Assembly: GCA_026874595.1 (NCBI GenBank) | Contig: CM049317.1 | Span: 15,058,882 to 15,122,881 of the forward strand | Direction: 5' to 3' | Length of the DNA: 64,000 nt | Origin: Sipunculus nudus | Lineage: Eukaryota; Annelida; Sipuncula; Golfingiida; Sipunculidae | Part shown: positions 16,859-29,251 of the stretch, piece after piece | How the letters are laid out: every line of letters starts with the position of its first letter | How positions within the stretch are numbered: the first letter of the stretch is position 1 | Position numbers and translations under genes: made by a program | Notes under the pieces: model-generated | Databases searched by the model: none | What the model was told of the DNA's origin: nothing | Seen by the model: the letters and a program-made list of their open reading frames with translations, nothing else

Positions 16859-19587
16859 AGCTCAGCTGACTGAAAGTCATCTGAGCTATAGCGATCACTC
16901 TTTGTCCGTCGTCCGTCTGTCTGTCCGTCTGTCCGTCTGTCTGTCCGTTAACCAGGCACAAATCGTAACCGCTGGACCTAGAACCTTGTAACTTGGGATT
17001 CTGAGAGGTCCATAAAAAATCTCCTTGGAAATCAGAAATTAGGTCTCTGTTACCCATATCCTTCGAGTTATGGGGCCCCAAAGTACCCCCCAGAAAAGTC
17101 AAAAATTTCATACAAAAACTTCAATATCTCATTAACTACTTGACTGATGGTCATGATTTTTTGCATACATATTGATCATGAGATGTTACATCACTTCCTG
17201 CAGACTGGTGGTGCCACCTGTATTTAACGATTTTTTACGAATTTTTTTCTCTATTTTTGAGACCTTTAAAAATGTGAACATCTGTTAACAAGGCACAAAT
17301 CATAAAGACTGGACTTAGAATCTTAATTCTTGACACACTGAGAGGTCCATGAAAAATCTCCTTGGAAACCAGAAATTAGGTCTCTGTTACCCATATCCTT
17401 CGAGCTATGGGGCCCCAAAGTACCCCCCAGAATAGTCAAAAATGTCATACAAAAACTTCAATATCTCAATAACTACATCACTGATGGTCATGATTTTTGG
17501 CATACATATTGATCATGAGATGTTCGTTCAGTTCCTGCAGACTGGTGGCGCCACCTGTATTGTTTGATTTTTTTACAATTTTTTCCTCTATTTTTGAGAC
17601 CTTTGAGGATGCTGTCATCTGTTAGCGTGGCACAAATCTTAATGACTGGACCTAGAATCTTCATTTTCGACACACTGAGAGACCTATGAAAAGTCTCTAT
17701 GGAAACCAGAAATTAGGTCTCTGTTCCCCATATCCTTTGAGCTATGGGGCCCCAAATTACCCCCCAGAATAGTCAAAAATTTCATACAAAAACTTCAATA
17801 TCTCATTAACTGCATCACGTATGGTCATGATTTTCGGCATACATATTGATCATGAGATGTTTCATCAGTTTCTGCAGACTGGTGGCGCCACCTGTATTTT
17901 TCAATGTTTACGAATTGTTTTCTCCATTTTTGAGACCTTTAAGGATGTAGTTATCTGTCAACAGGGTACAAATGGTAATGACTGGACCTAGAATCTTTAT
18001 TCTTGACACACAGGGAGACCCATGATAAGTCTCCATGGAAACCTGAAATTTGGTCTCTGTTACCCATATCCTTTGAGCTATGGCACTCCAAAGTACAGCT
18101 CAGAATAATAGAAAATTTGATACAAAAGCTAAAGTATCTGAACAACTAATGCAGATATAACCATAATTGTTTGCATGGATATTGATCATGGAGTGTTTCA
18201 TAAGTTTCTGCAGACTGGTGGCACCACCTGTATTTGTTCGGGTTTTTTTTACGAAATTTTTCTCTATTTTTGAGACCTTTAAAGATATGAACATCTGTTA
18301 ACAGGGCACAAATCATAAAAACTGGACCAAGAATCTTCATTCTTGACACACAGGGAGACCCATGAAAAGTCTCCATGGAAACCTGAAATTAGGTCTCTGT
18401 TACCCATATTCTTTAAGCTGTATGGCTCCAAAATACCCCCCCCCCCCACAAAAACTTCAATATCTCATTAACTGCATCACGTATGGTCATGATTTTCGGC
18501 ATACATATTGATCATGAGATGTTTCATCAGTTTCTGCAGACTGGTGGCGCCACCTGTATTTTTCAATGTTTACGAATTGTTTTCTCCATTTTTGAGACCT
18601 TTAAGGATGTAGTTATCTGTCAACAGGGTACAAATGGTAATGACTGGACCTAGAATCTTTATTCTTGACACACAGGGAGACCCATGATAAGTCTCCATGG
18701 AAACCTGAAATTTGGTCTCTGTTACCCATATCCTTTGAGCTATGGCACTCCAAAGTACAGCTCAGAATAATAGAAAATTTGATACAAAAGCTAAAGTATC
18801 TGAACAACTAATGCAGAGATAACCATAATTGTTTGCATGGATATTGATCATGGAGTGTTTCATAAGTTTCTGCAGACTGGTGGCACCACCTGTATTTGTT
18901 CGGGTTTTTTTTACGAAATTTTTCTCTATTTTTGAGACCTTTAAAATATGAACATCTGTTAACAGGGCACAAATCATAAAAACTGGACCAAGAATCTTCA
19001 TTCTTGACCCACAGGGAGACCCATGAAAAGTCTCCATGGAAACCTGAAATTAGGTCTCTGTTACCCATATTCTTTAAGCTGTATGGCTCCAAAATCCCCC
19101 CCCCCCCCCAGAATAATGGAAAATTTGATACAAAAAACTGCAGTATCTCAATAACTACAACACTGATGGTCATGATTTTCTGCATACATATTGATCATGA
19201 GCTGTTCCATCAGTTTCTACAAACTGGGTGTGCCACCTCTATTTTTTTTTCAAATTTTTACGAATTTTTTTCTTTTTTTTTGAGACCTTCAAAGATGTGG
19301 TTATCTGTCAACAGGGTACAAATCGCAACAACTGGACCTAGAATCTTCATTCTTGTCATGCAAGAAGGCCCATGAAAAGTGCCTGTGGAAACTTGAAATG
19401 AGGTCTCTGTTACCCATATTCTTCAAGCTATAGGACTCCGAAGTATCCCTCAGAATAATGGACAATTTGATACAAAAACTGAAGTATCTGAACAACTAAT
19501 GCAGAGATCACCATGATTCTTTGCATGGATATTGACCATTAAGTGTTTTTATTAGTTTCTGCAGAGCCACCTGTATTTTTGTACAGA
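16859..19587 (+). mobile_element. family E element (E1) with ~330-bp internal tandem repeats
   Basis: The 5' hairpin is AGCTCAGCTGACT-GAA-AGTCATCTGAGCT, followed by a (gtccgtctgtct)n run. The body is eight units of about 320-350 bp, recognised by 'tggacctagaatctt' or variants at about 16973, 17312, 17648, 17980, 18322, 18644, 18985 and 19336. Each has a GGTGGCGCCACC-like core. The family E 3' end is missing; a family A copy abuts it. Frames on both strands recur with the repeat and are not genes. Confidence 0.78.
17784..19108 (+). repeat. 662-bp near-identical tandem duplication inside E1
   Basis: The segment from about 17784 repeats at an offset of 662 (for example 17791 and 18453), down to the poly-C run at 18437 and 19097. 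The only differences noticed are single bases and the C-run length. It equals two ~330-bp units and must be recent, or an assembly artefact. Confidence 0.88.
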
Positions 19588-20956
19588 CAAAACGAAGTTT
19601 TGCGGATACTAATTTTTTGACCGAGTTCCTCCGCGTCGGCGGCGTCCGTTTCCATAGAGCTCCTCGGAAACTAATGGACTGATTTTTCTTAAACTTACAC
19701 CAATTGTCGGGTCACATTTGAACTGGTGCCTAACCAATTTGCGTTGACCTCTGACCTTTCCTCTCTATATAGTGTCCATTTGTGGGCCTGTTTCCACTAA
19801 TAAACCCTCATATCTCGGGAACCGTTTGGCCGATCAGGAAATAAAATTGATACAAATGTAGCCCTTGGATTGCTTTATAACATACACAAAAAATGGTGGC
19901 GCCACCTGTCACATGTGAACTGCTGCGCCCCAATTTTGTTTTGACCTCTGATTTTCCTCTCTGCCTAGCGTCCATTTATGCGTCTGTTTCCACACATAAA
20001 CCCACATATCTCGGGAACCGTTTGACCGATCAGGAAAAGAATTTTGTACAAATGTAGCCCTTGGATAGCTTTTTAACATACACAAAAAATGGTGGCGCCA
20101 CCTGCAACCATTTTTGCACAGCGTCTGTCTGTTTGTCTGCCATGGGCTAAAATCACTCATATCTCTGTAGTGGTTTGACATAACTGCCTAAAATTTTGCA
20201 GGTTTATCCATCCTGGACAGCTTTCTTGATTTTATGACAGGTGGCGCCACCTACATTCACGTTCACGCTGCAGACATCCAAGCTCATATCTCGGGAACCT
20301 TTTGACCGATTGGGCCAAAATTTTGCATTTTTATAGATCTGACATAGCTCTTTATCATACACAAAACTTAAGGAGCCACCTGCAATCATTTTTGCACAGC
20401 GTCTGTCTGTTTGTCTGCCGTGGGCTAAAATCACTCATATCTCTGTAGTGGTTTGACTTATCTGCCTTAAAATTTTGCGTGTTTATACATCTTGGATAGC
20501 TTTCTCGATTTTTTGTCAGATGGCGCCACCGACATTTATGTTAACGCTGCAGACATTCAGGCTTATATCTCAGGACTAGTTGGACATATCCCCCTGAAAT
20601 TTTGCATGTGTATAGATCTCACATAGCACATAATCATATACAAAATTGGTGGCGCCACCTGCCACCATTTTTGCACAAGTCCTTCTGTTTGTCTGCTGTG
20701 GGATAAAATCACTCGTATACATGTAGTGGTTTGACCTTTCTGCCTAAAATTTTAAATATGTATACAACTTGGACAGCTTTCTGGATTTGTGGTTGGTGGC
20801 GCAACCTACATACACATTTCGGCTGCAGACATCCATGCTAATATGCAACACACCTCACGCTATTTCCCCTTGCCACTAAATTCATGCCTCACTTCACCCG
20901 TTCCACTCTAATTTTGGCGGATACAAGTAGTCGCTTGTCGACTACCCGTATTCTAG
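19588..20956 (+). mobile_element. family A element, copy A3
   Basis: The 5' end is damaged (tgtacagacaaaacgaagttttgcggatac) but the hairpin's second half is intact. The interior is GGTGGCGCCACC-bearing units. The 3' end is complete: ggCGGATAC..., hairpin GTAGTCGCTTGTCGACTAC, CCGTATT, CTAG at 20953-20956, then TTG. Confidence 0.8.
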
Positions 20957-21430
20957 TTGTTTCTTGTTCAAAGTGTTTAGTACTTGCATTGTTCATAAAC
21001 ATGTTACACATGTTCTTGAAAAGTAATGGTCCAGCATTGAAGCATTATACCCGGTGTATAAACTGTTCGAAAGGTTAGCATTAGGTCCGTAGGCCTTTGA
21101 TTCTTTGACTATGAAAACTAAGGTCTAGACTCAATGCTTGACAAATTATCAGCGTCAGTTCTTGAAGTATTTAAGAAATTGCCGTCCGTATTTACATATC
21201 AAATTTAAAATACGAACTGAAACGTTTTCTAGAGGTTGCATTTGAATCTTTGACCATGAAAATCAGGTCCAGATACAATGTTTAGCCAATTATCATGGTT
21301 ATTTCTTTACAAGTAGAAATTTCATCAATGGCGGCCAGAATAATTTGCATATTATGAAAATTCACCAAGGTGATTTTGAGGACAGGCAAATGTATCAGTG
21401 GATCCCTACTATCACAGATTCATAAAAAAA
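20957..21430. other. unassigned AT-rich spacer
   Basis: Nothing recognisable. A short frame at 20884-21078 begins inside A3 and has no known match. Confidence 0.5.
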
Positions 21431-21458
21431 TAATATTGGCAATTTACAGTTTTGCCAG

Positions 21459-21505
<47 letters not shown>

Positions 21506-21528
21506 CATGGCAAAACTGTAGATTGCCA

Positions 21529-21602
<74 letters not shown>
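21431..21602. repeat. (TA)n runs within an inverted repeat
   Basis: Bases 21431-21457 (TAATATTGGCAATTTACAG...) and about 21506-21533 are reverse complements of ~27 bp with one or two mismatches. They enclose a (TA)n of ~43 bp. A second, ~68-bp TA run follows to 21602. Confidence 0.9.
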
Positions 21603-21603
<1 letters not shown>

Positions 21604-22682
21604 GCCGATTCTCGATTACGTGTGGATTTATACGGAAAGTTGTAGATTTTTACTGAAAGTCTTTATTTTGTATTTGTTTTTTGGAGGGGCATCGGGGACA
21701 GTTATCCCCTCCTTAAAAATTGGAAAATAAGCCTAATTCAGCCGAGCGCCATATGACTCGCATGGAAAAAAATAAAATAGCGATGACCCTTCGTCCGTAT
21801 TTTGTGGCAGCTGCTTGTATCCTTCTCAAGAAAGAAGAGGTGTCAGGTAATACTAAATGATTGTTGGAATGTCATAAGTTAGGAGATAAAAAAGGCCAAA
21901 ACAAAAAAAAGGCACTTTTTTCAGAAATCAGTGCGAGCGATATTTTATTATTTACCTTTTTTGTATGTTTCGATAAAAATTTCATTTGGTCAGGGAAAAG
22001 CATGAAAATAGCAGAATTATATGGCTCATCAGGTAAAAACGCTACATAACAAAGAATATTTTATCAACACTGTATTATTTTATCTTCTTAAAAGATGAAA
22101 ATCAAAAAAATATTTTTTATGCGGGGGGTTAAAAATGACGCGGGCGGTGTCTGAGAACTTTGCCTTTTATTTATTTATTATTATTATTTTTTTTTTTGCC
22201 TAACATTCGCACATTTTCTGTAGAAGTTTAAACGCAAACGAATAAGAATTAATATATAATTACAGGCCTTCAAAGTCATCACAAGCTGTTTTGCGCTGCA
22301 ATTAAATGTCAATGTACATTGGGTGGCGCTGCACTCAGAGAGACTACCATATCTGCGTATACCAGGTAAAACCAGCAAGGAGTTATATCTATATACATCG
22401 GTTATTTTAAACAGAAAGGAAGACCGCTTTGAAACAAATCAAAAAATTGTGTTAGGAAATATTCTTTTAAATCTAAACTTTATATTTTATTTCTGGACAG
22501 ATGGCCGTATACTTCTCCAGTCGTATTCAATTTATTCGGCTAAATTAATGCAATACAGAAATCACAATATGGAAACAAGAAAGTCGTTATGGGTCCGGAG
22601 GTCCAGTTGCAAGGGCAGTTGTTAAGTCGTAGTTGCTGCCATCTAGCGGCCGATTTTAAGACTAATACAATGACACATCGGA
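21603..22682. other. unassigned stretch
   Basis: AT-rich with scattered short frames (for example 21861-22049, 22323-22625) that resemble no family I know. No splice-bounded exon could be supported. Confidence 0.45.
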
Positions 22683-22683
22683 T

Positions 22684-22925
22684 AACTGGATAGCTGAGTG
22701 GTAAAACGCTCGGCCTTCTCCGCTGGCGACCCGGGTTCGATCCCCGGTGTGGCTATGAGAGTGGGTTGTAGTGGCTCGTCCAAGGCCGGTGGTTTTCCCC
22801 GGGTCCTCCGGTTTCCTCCACCCTTTACGATTACGGAGCGCCAACATCCGAGCCATGGAGAGTACCTCGTATTAGTTATTATAACTAGTTGTTCAATCCA
22901 TGTAAAATAAATAAAGTTTATAATT
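22684..22925 (+). mobile_element. tRNA-derived SINE
   Basis: The head carries both Pol III promoter boxes: box A TAGCTGAGTGG at 22691-22701 and box B GGTTCGATCC at 22734-22743, at normal spacing. A tRNA-unrelated body follows, with a conserved-looking core GGTGGTTTTCCCCGGGTCC... to about 22823. The AT-rich tail aaataaataaagttta ends it. No clear target duplication was seen. It is not a functional tRNA gene, because the acceptor stem does not pair and sequence continues into the body. I recall this core from SINEs of aquatic invertebrates, but could not check. Confidence 0.82.
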
Positions 22926-25250
22926 TATCCGTCTGCCTGTGCGGACGGATGCGGTTGGGGCACGGAACGTTTTTATGTTTATCATCTAGGTACGTTTTTT
23001 AATGAGGTTTAAGGTCTTTCGCTTCTTTAAAATGGCATCCAACACATCGAGATTACAACTACTGCATCATCAGAAAGATAGCAGCTGCTTATATCGTGAT
23101 GAAATATATATATATATATAAAAACAGAAACTGTGACGGTGATGGATGTGCAACATTGATTGGAGTTGACACGAATAAGTACAGTACGGGGATTTCAATT
23201 TGATAAAGAGAAATCCTAATTCTGTCTGGGCATTTATAAAACTATAATGCACAATTACTAAACATTCTATCTCATAAAATGATGACATCACCTGGAATGA
23301 AAAGTTTTCCCATCAGACAGTCTGGACACTGGTTCGAATACAGACACGGATACGTACGGCGTTATCTTATGACAGGGCTTATAACGAATGTTTCCTTTTG
23401 TACAGACACGGGTGTAACGTCTGTACGGTTCCCTATCGGGCGCCGTTTACGACCCCATTCTGCGTGGTATTCCTGCGATAATGAATTTATTTTTGGAAAA
23501 TCGCCTATTACGTGCACGAGGAATCAACATGACAATGCTATATGATAATTTTTGTTAGACCTATTGTAATTATATTGCATGAAAATAAAAAAAATAACAA
23601 AAGACATGGATGAAAACATATCCTCCTAGCGGCGGTAATGAAAGGAACTATTTATCCAAATTGGCCCAAGCCTTTATACGTAATTACGTAAATCAAGTGA
23701 AAGACTACATTTCTTATGTACTATAACACACTTTTTCATCAATTAATTTTATGTAATAACAATAGAGGGGTGCAAACCCTGAGCGATCATTAAAGACTAT
23801 GCATTGCGAGTGTAAACGTTTATGTATTGAAAATGCAAGAAATAAAATATCAACTACAGAGCAGTCAGAGGCCATATATATATACCACCGCAGATATTTC
23901 CCATGGATAATGAGGTCGGGAATATTAATAGCTAGGATACTGCTGTACCTGTTGCGTGTGCATGTTACGCAAGCACAAGGATTGTGTGAATTCAAGCTGA
24001 AAGAATTATTTGTCGCGTTTCACCAACTCGATAGTTGTATCACCGGTTAGTTCTACCGTTAGATCAAAGGCTGTATCACATATCATTTTCGACTTTGGCC
24101 GGGATATGAAAATTGCCTTATCTCGCAATTCTGAAGAATCCTTTATACAAAAACATTTAAGAGTGACGAAGATGATCAATACATTTAGCATACTAACTTG
24201 TTATCCGTTCATTATTATGCACTATTTTGAAGACAAGTTCAATTCCATTTAAAATACGGCAGATGGCGCTACAAGTTCTCCACTGGATACACGATCTTAG
24301 TTTATGATGGAAAATGGTGCTGTAGCCCCTTTGAATAAAAAATGATACATTTCTCTGGATTTAAGGGAAATTATGGTAAGTGACTTCTCACTTAAAAAAA
24401 TTAGGACACACTTCACATGAATACCTTCAAGATCGAAAATGTGAATATCCGAAGCATGGTCACAGAAGTGTTCACTTGGAAGGGTGCATGCATTTGGAAC
24501 ATCGTCAGTTATAGTGTAGATTTCCTTTGAGTGTTTTAAGAAAATTTCACTAAAATCCGTTCATAAACGTTCAGTAAAGTTGCCATCAGGTAAGCCAACA
24601 AACTAATTAACCAGCAAACCAAATAACAAAGAAAATTTCAGTACATGCACATTTTTATTACAAAAGAAAACATATACATACATATATAAACACAAAACAT
24701 ACAAAAAAACAAGGTGACATAAACACATACAATTTGAATGAGAATCTTTCGGCACCATGCAACTTATTTTAAACATTCTTAAAATATAAATAAAAAAGGA
24801 TGATTTTAAGTATATCAAATAGAGAATTTGTCAGTATTTATGTCACATACAGCAGACATCATTAAAGATTCTAAATATGACCGCATTGGTCGGTTCCCAT
24901 AATTAATCCAAAGTTAATATTAATTATCTGAACCAACAATAGCATTAAGTCTGGTCCAGAGGGATTCATGTGTTGAGAGTTTTCCTTTTGATGACGCCAC
25001 CTGTTTTTCAAAAGAATAGTTATTCTTAATCAGTTTCATGGTACTTCTATTTTACAAAGATTGATCTTAGCATTTAGACACATATATATAATACATCACC
25101 AGCAATATAATTTCATCTAGTAACCGAACTGTGCTTACATTAATAAGTTTCACTGTATGTGAAAGGATATTAGGAAGATCAAAGTTCTTTAGCCAATTAC
25201 ATTCACCAAACCACATGACATGCACTTCTTGGCACTACTCTCACTGTTTC
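22926..25250. other. mostly unique AT-rich stretch
   Basis: It contains a short (TA)n near 23104 and several 60-100-residue frames without recognisable domains (for example 23279-23545, 23799-24050). I found no supported exon, RNA gene or transposon end. Confidence 0.45.
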
Positions 25251-25348
25251 TCTCTCCCTCTTTTTCGTTCTCTCTCCCTCTTTTTCGTTCTCTCTCCCTC
25301 TTTTTCGTTCTCTCTCCCTCTTTTTCGTTCTCTCTCCCTCTTTTTCGT

Positions 25349-25360
<12 letters not shown>
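25251..25360. repeat. 20-bp minisatellite (tttttcgttctctctccctc)n
   Basis: Five perfect 20-bp units at 25261-25360 follow a partial unit. The array runs straight into pure (TC)n. Frames of about 100 residues through it on both strands are artefacts of the repeat. Confidence 0.97.
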
Positions 25361-25411
<51 letters not shown>

Positions 25412-25433
25412 ATATATATGTGTGTGTGTGTGT
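25361..25433. repeat. (TC)n-(TA)n-(TG)n compound microsatellite
   Basis: About 47 bp of TC, then a short TA run and a TG run. Confidence 0.95.
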
Positions 25434-25597
25434 CCATAGGTGTTGTTGCGAGTGTGCATGTGTGTGTAGGAATAAGTGAATCACTTTTGTAATTAGAGAT
25501 TTAAGCCTGGACACCTTGACATTATCTTTGTTTTTTTTTTTTTTTTTTTCTTCAGAAAATTGAGGCGGCTTCGAGTGTCGAGTGATACGTCTAGATA

Positions 25598-27640
25598 CAG
25601 TGGCGGATCAAGGATTTTGCTATTGAGGGGTCACAACTGCTGTTGGAGTATGATTCATTATGTTTTTCGCTAAGCATCTCCATAAAAAAAAACATCGAAT
25701 GTTTCATACAAAAATAACAAAGCCGTATGTTTAGTCTCCTTTGTCGCCTTAAATAGTGACATTTGTGAAGGAAATTCTTCAGTAAATGGGCATTTAACTC
25801 TTTAAATAAATAAATATCAAATCTGTAATAAGTAAATTCAAAGTTACTTTTATAAAACTGTCTGTGTCTAACTAAGCACGATAGTTAAAATTTAATACAT
25901 GGCATGAATGATTTTAAGAATCTACAGATATAAATGATATTAAAATATCCTAATTTTGTATCCATAGTTATTTGGTGACGATGGCAAATGATAAATATGA
26001 ATCTCTGACACAGTTTGATGATAAACACAACTTCATTCAAAAAAGAGTTAAACATATAAACACCTGAATTTCAGCATGAGTTTCCTCCTGTCTTATCGTG
26101 ATCTAACAATGAATATAGTTCTTAAATATGAACACCAAGCACAATTTAAATCTCAGTTATTAAATCTTCTCACATTTGATAAATATATTTAGACATTTAA
26201 AAACATCTATCATCTTGAAGCAAAGCGGCAGGGAAAGAAGCTGTTGTTTAAAAAGAAAAGGGAAAGTGGACAATAGAGATATGGCATATGACGAAAAAAA
26301 CTTTGAAGCCCTGTCGTTTCGTCAATCGGGTTCGGCTCTCAATTTGGCATGGCTGGTCTCCGCTGCTGGGATCGGTGAAGGGTATGCATGCTGCTTTTGC
26401 CTTTGTGGTTGTGAGTGTTGTGGCTTTCCTCAGGTAACCGGTACGGGTAATATGGTGGCGGTCTCCCGGCTCTCGCTGGCTTGGCTTGGTTGGCATCACG
26501 TCTATTGGCTCGTCAAAATTTATAGTCTATAGAGACAACCGGGGCGGTGGTCCCAGATCACCTCAACCGTGTCTGTCTAATGACTAAAAAAACTAGATCC
26601 TAGTCCTAGACAATAGAAAGACTCGACACTGAAATGAAACATTTGTTGAACATCATTTCGTTTTTTTTTTTTTTTTTTTGACAAAATATATAATTATTTC
26701 CTTGGTGCATGGGTTACACCCCATCCCCACTTTTCACAAATGCATCCTTTCAGTATCCACTCCTATTTGGAAGACGCGAAGGAACATATCCGAACGTTCA
26801 ACCTGTTATTTACTGGGACTAAAGTCCTTATAAAACTACATCATTAATTATGACATTTCTTAAACCAAAGTTTTGCCAACTAAAACGCTGAAATTTTTCT
26901 TCATACTACCAAGTCAGTGGCAGCTGCATGCGCCTTTTACGCTAAACCACAGATCTGAAAGTATGACGATGCTAATACTTTGCAAGTATTCTTCTCGGAA
27001 AACTGTTTTTTTTAATGCAAATACTCCCTCTGATACCGTCATTCACCTATTCATGAATTCTGTTTATTCACGATCAATCCGTATACAATGTGGGTTGAAA
27101 ATCCCCCAGACAGAGTATATGCCCTTTAAAGTAGGAAATTTGCCTTGGCGAAATATATGTAACTGCCCAGACCATATACATTAAAATAAAATAGCAATAT
27201 TTCCAGAACACTGCAAATTATATTGTCTTCATGCAAGTAAAAAGACCAAAATGTATGCCTTATTTCTGTTTTATTTTATCTGGTCAAAGAGGTTTCTTTA
27301 TATATGTAGACATTTATATACACGCAAAAGTTATCGATAGTACGGAGAATACCAATTCTGAAAGGTAAGGGGAATGCAGTCTCACCGTCCACAAACCAAG
27401 GGGCGTTTCCAGTCACTTGTATTGACCAAAAAGTTTGGTTAATATTGTGCATGGCTAAGCCTAAATTTATATACTGTGAGAGAATAAGGAAGGTGTCAGC
27501 TTATGATAAAATTTTCTCTGGTAACATGCATACATGGTTAAATTAAGATGAAAGGCAGCGTATGAAGTATGAAGCATAAAACAAAAAAATAAATAAATAA
27601 ATTACGAACGGGGAGGGGATCCCCTCTGAATCCGCCTATA
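25598..27640. mobile_element. possible DNA transposon with CAGTGGCGGAT-type ends
   Basis: The left end is CAGTGGCGGATCAAGGATTTT followed by GAGGGGTC. The right end is GGGGATCCCCTCTGAATCCGCC-TATA, which as a complement reads TATAGGCGGATTCAGAGG. The similarity covers GGCGGAT and the following GAGGGG. No target duplication could be matched and no transposase is visible, so the assignment is tentative. Confidence 0.4.
26659..26681. repeat. poly-T run
   Basis: A T run of about 20 bases. A similar one lies at 25530-25549. They could be reverse-oriented poly-A tails of retroposed sequence, but no body was recognised. Confidence 0.6.
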
Positions 27641-27780
27641 AGAGTTATAACTTATATGGTATGGAGCGTGGAATACGGTGCGAGACTCAATAGACTACGC
27701 TATTTTTCTGTATATATAGCGTGTATTTTTTTATAATTCCAAGTTTTTTTTAAAGCCCCCCCCCCGGCCCCCGGCGTTAC

Positions 27781-27831
<51 letters not shown>
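27781..27831. repeat. (TA)n microsatellite
   Basis: A pure TA run of about 50 bp, just after a C-rich run at 27757-27768. Confidence 0.97.
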
Positions 27832-27834
<3 letters not shown>

Positions 27835-28512
27835 CTATATGCAGGCCTACTGCATGGATACATATGCATATACATGGCTACGATATGCAGCAATAACTGT
27901 GATTATTTTCAAGTTGTTTTATTTACAAAATCCTGGGCAATTAATTGTTTCTATAATTATTCTTCGCATTGGGCCCTGAATTAAAACTGAAGCTGTACGT
28001 ATAGGCCTAATTTGTGGATATTCCTAGAAAATAACTGGAACACACAGCGGGTGTGTGTTTTAAATTAAGCACCATTATCGCTTTCCTTGGAAGGCATGGA
28101 TTCACGACCAGCCAGGGACCGGCACAAAAATTTTTATTAAGACGACATGGTAAAAATTTGTATTAATTCGTGCGCACTTAATTACTGTATAATCAGTACA
28201 CACGAATTGATAACTATTTTCCTATATCCAGGCAGTAATTTCTGCGGCGCACAATTTACTTGATGGTAAAAAAATATTAATCAATTCGTGCGCACAGGTT
28301 AATAAATATTTTTACCTTAGCGTCTACCCTTCTCCGTACAACTGGTCGTTTTTTCTCTGAGAATATTAATTGATCGGGTGTAATTAAATGTTAAAATTGA
28401 AGTAGTCTTTCTTTAATAAATAAATAACAGGCCTAATTTAAAAACAATTTTTCTGTGTAATAAGTAGCCAAGGGAGATAGGCCTACTAACTCAGGCATAT
28501 ATACATATATTC

Positions 28513-28516
<4 letters not shown>

Positions 28517-28591
<75 letters not shown>
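28517..28591. repeat. (TA)n(TG)n compound microsatellite
   Basis: About 38 bp of TA then about 34 bp of TG. A shorter TG run follows at 28677-28694. Confidence 0.97.
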
Positions 28592-28594
<3 letters not shown>

Positions 28595-28969
28595 TAAAGG
28601 AAGCCTAGGTAGTTTTTAAATAATTAAGGTCTTTTCAATTAAGTCTTATAAACCCACCCCAGCCATCTCGTTCCCACGTGTGTGTGTGTGTGTGCGTGCG
28701 TACGTACATGTGCAAATGTCATTTTGACTTTTTGTTCCTGTATTGCACTCTTTTTTATAATAATTTTTACATATATATGTCCCTGAGTAACACTGCTCGT
28801 GTTATGACCTTAAGTTTGCGGATATGTTATAATGACACACATATTGTGTGGGTTAGGAGGAACAGTCTTGAAAATAAATTCCTAGAATCCGCTGCTGCAT
28901 GCAGGCCAGCTGTGTAAGCAACCCGGACGTAAAGCAAGTCGTTTGACATATTTTTATTCGTCGACTCCG

Positions 28970-29251
28970 TTTGACCCACTTAATTGACCAATAGCAGCAT
29001 GTGTTCTTAAGAACCGGAACATGTAGCCAATCAGGTAGAATCTTACAATTTATCCCTGACGTATATGACCTACTTATCCGACCTAGTTTTCGGAGGCATT
29101 CTCGGAACCGATAGTTGAAAACAGACACTGCACCACAACACAGCGTGTCCCCACCAAACCCGAGATCACTATCGTATGAGATATTTTCCCCACTGTCAGA
29201 CTGAAAAAAAGCACTCGAATACCTTTATAGAAATCAGCCTCGCTGGCCAAG
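28970..29251 (+). promoter_or_regulatory. possible promoter and 5' non-coding exon
   Basis: This GC-richer, repeat-free stretch has CCAAT boxes (gaCCAATag at 28987, agCCAATcagg at 29026) and then a segment ending in an excellent splice donor, CCAAG|GTAAGTGCC, at 29251/29252. The layout resembles a TSS-proximal untranslated exon of a + strand gene whose coding exons would lie further right. No such gene was identified, and no TATA box is obvious. The evidence is compositional only. Confidence 0.35.

Noticed and set aside
18808-19185. 125-residue minus-strand frame and its neighbours
   Set aside because: The same peptide text occurs at 662-bp and ~330-bp spacing. It is the E1 repeat, not a protein family.
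22684-22755. tRNA gene
   Set aside because: Boxes A and B are present but the ends do not form an acceptor stem and the sequence continues into a SINE body.
25131-25514. RERE/SLSL-type frames of about 100 residues
   Set aside because: Pure consequence of the 20-bp minisatellite and (TC)n.
26176-26532. 118-residue Cys/Gly-containing frame, with an opposing minus-strand frame
   Set aside because: GC-richer than its surroundings, but no domain, no splice context and an equally long frame on the other strand. Possibly part of the tentative 25598-27640 element.
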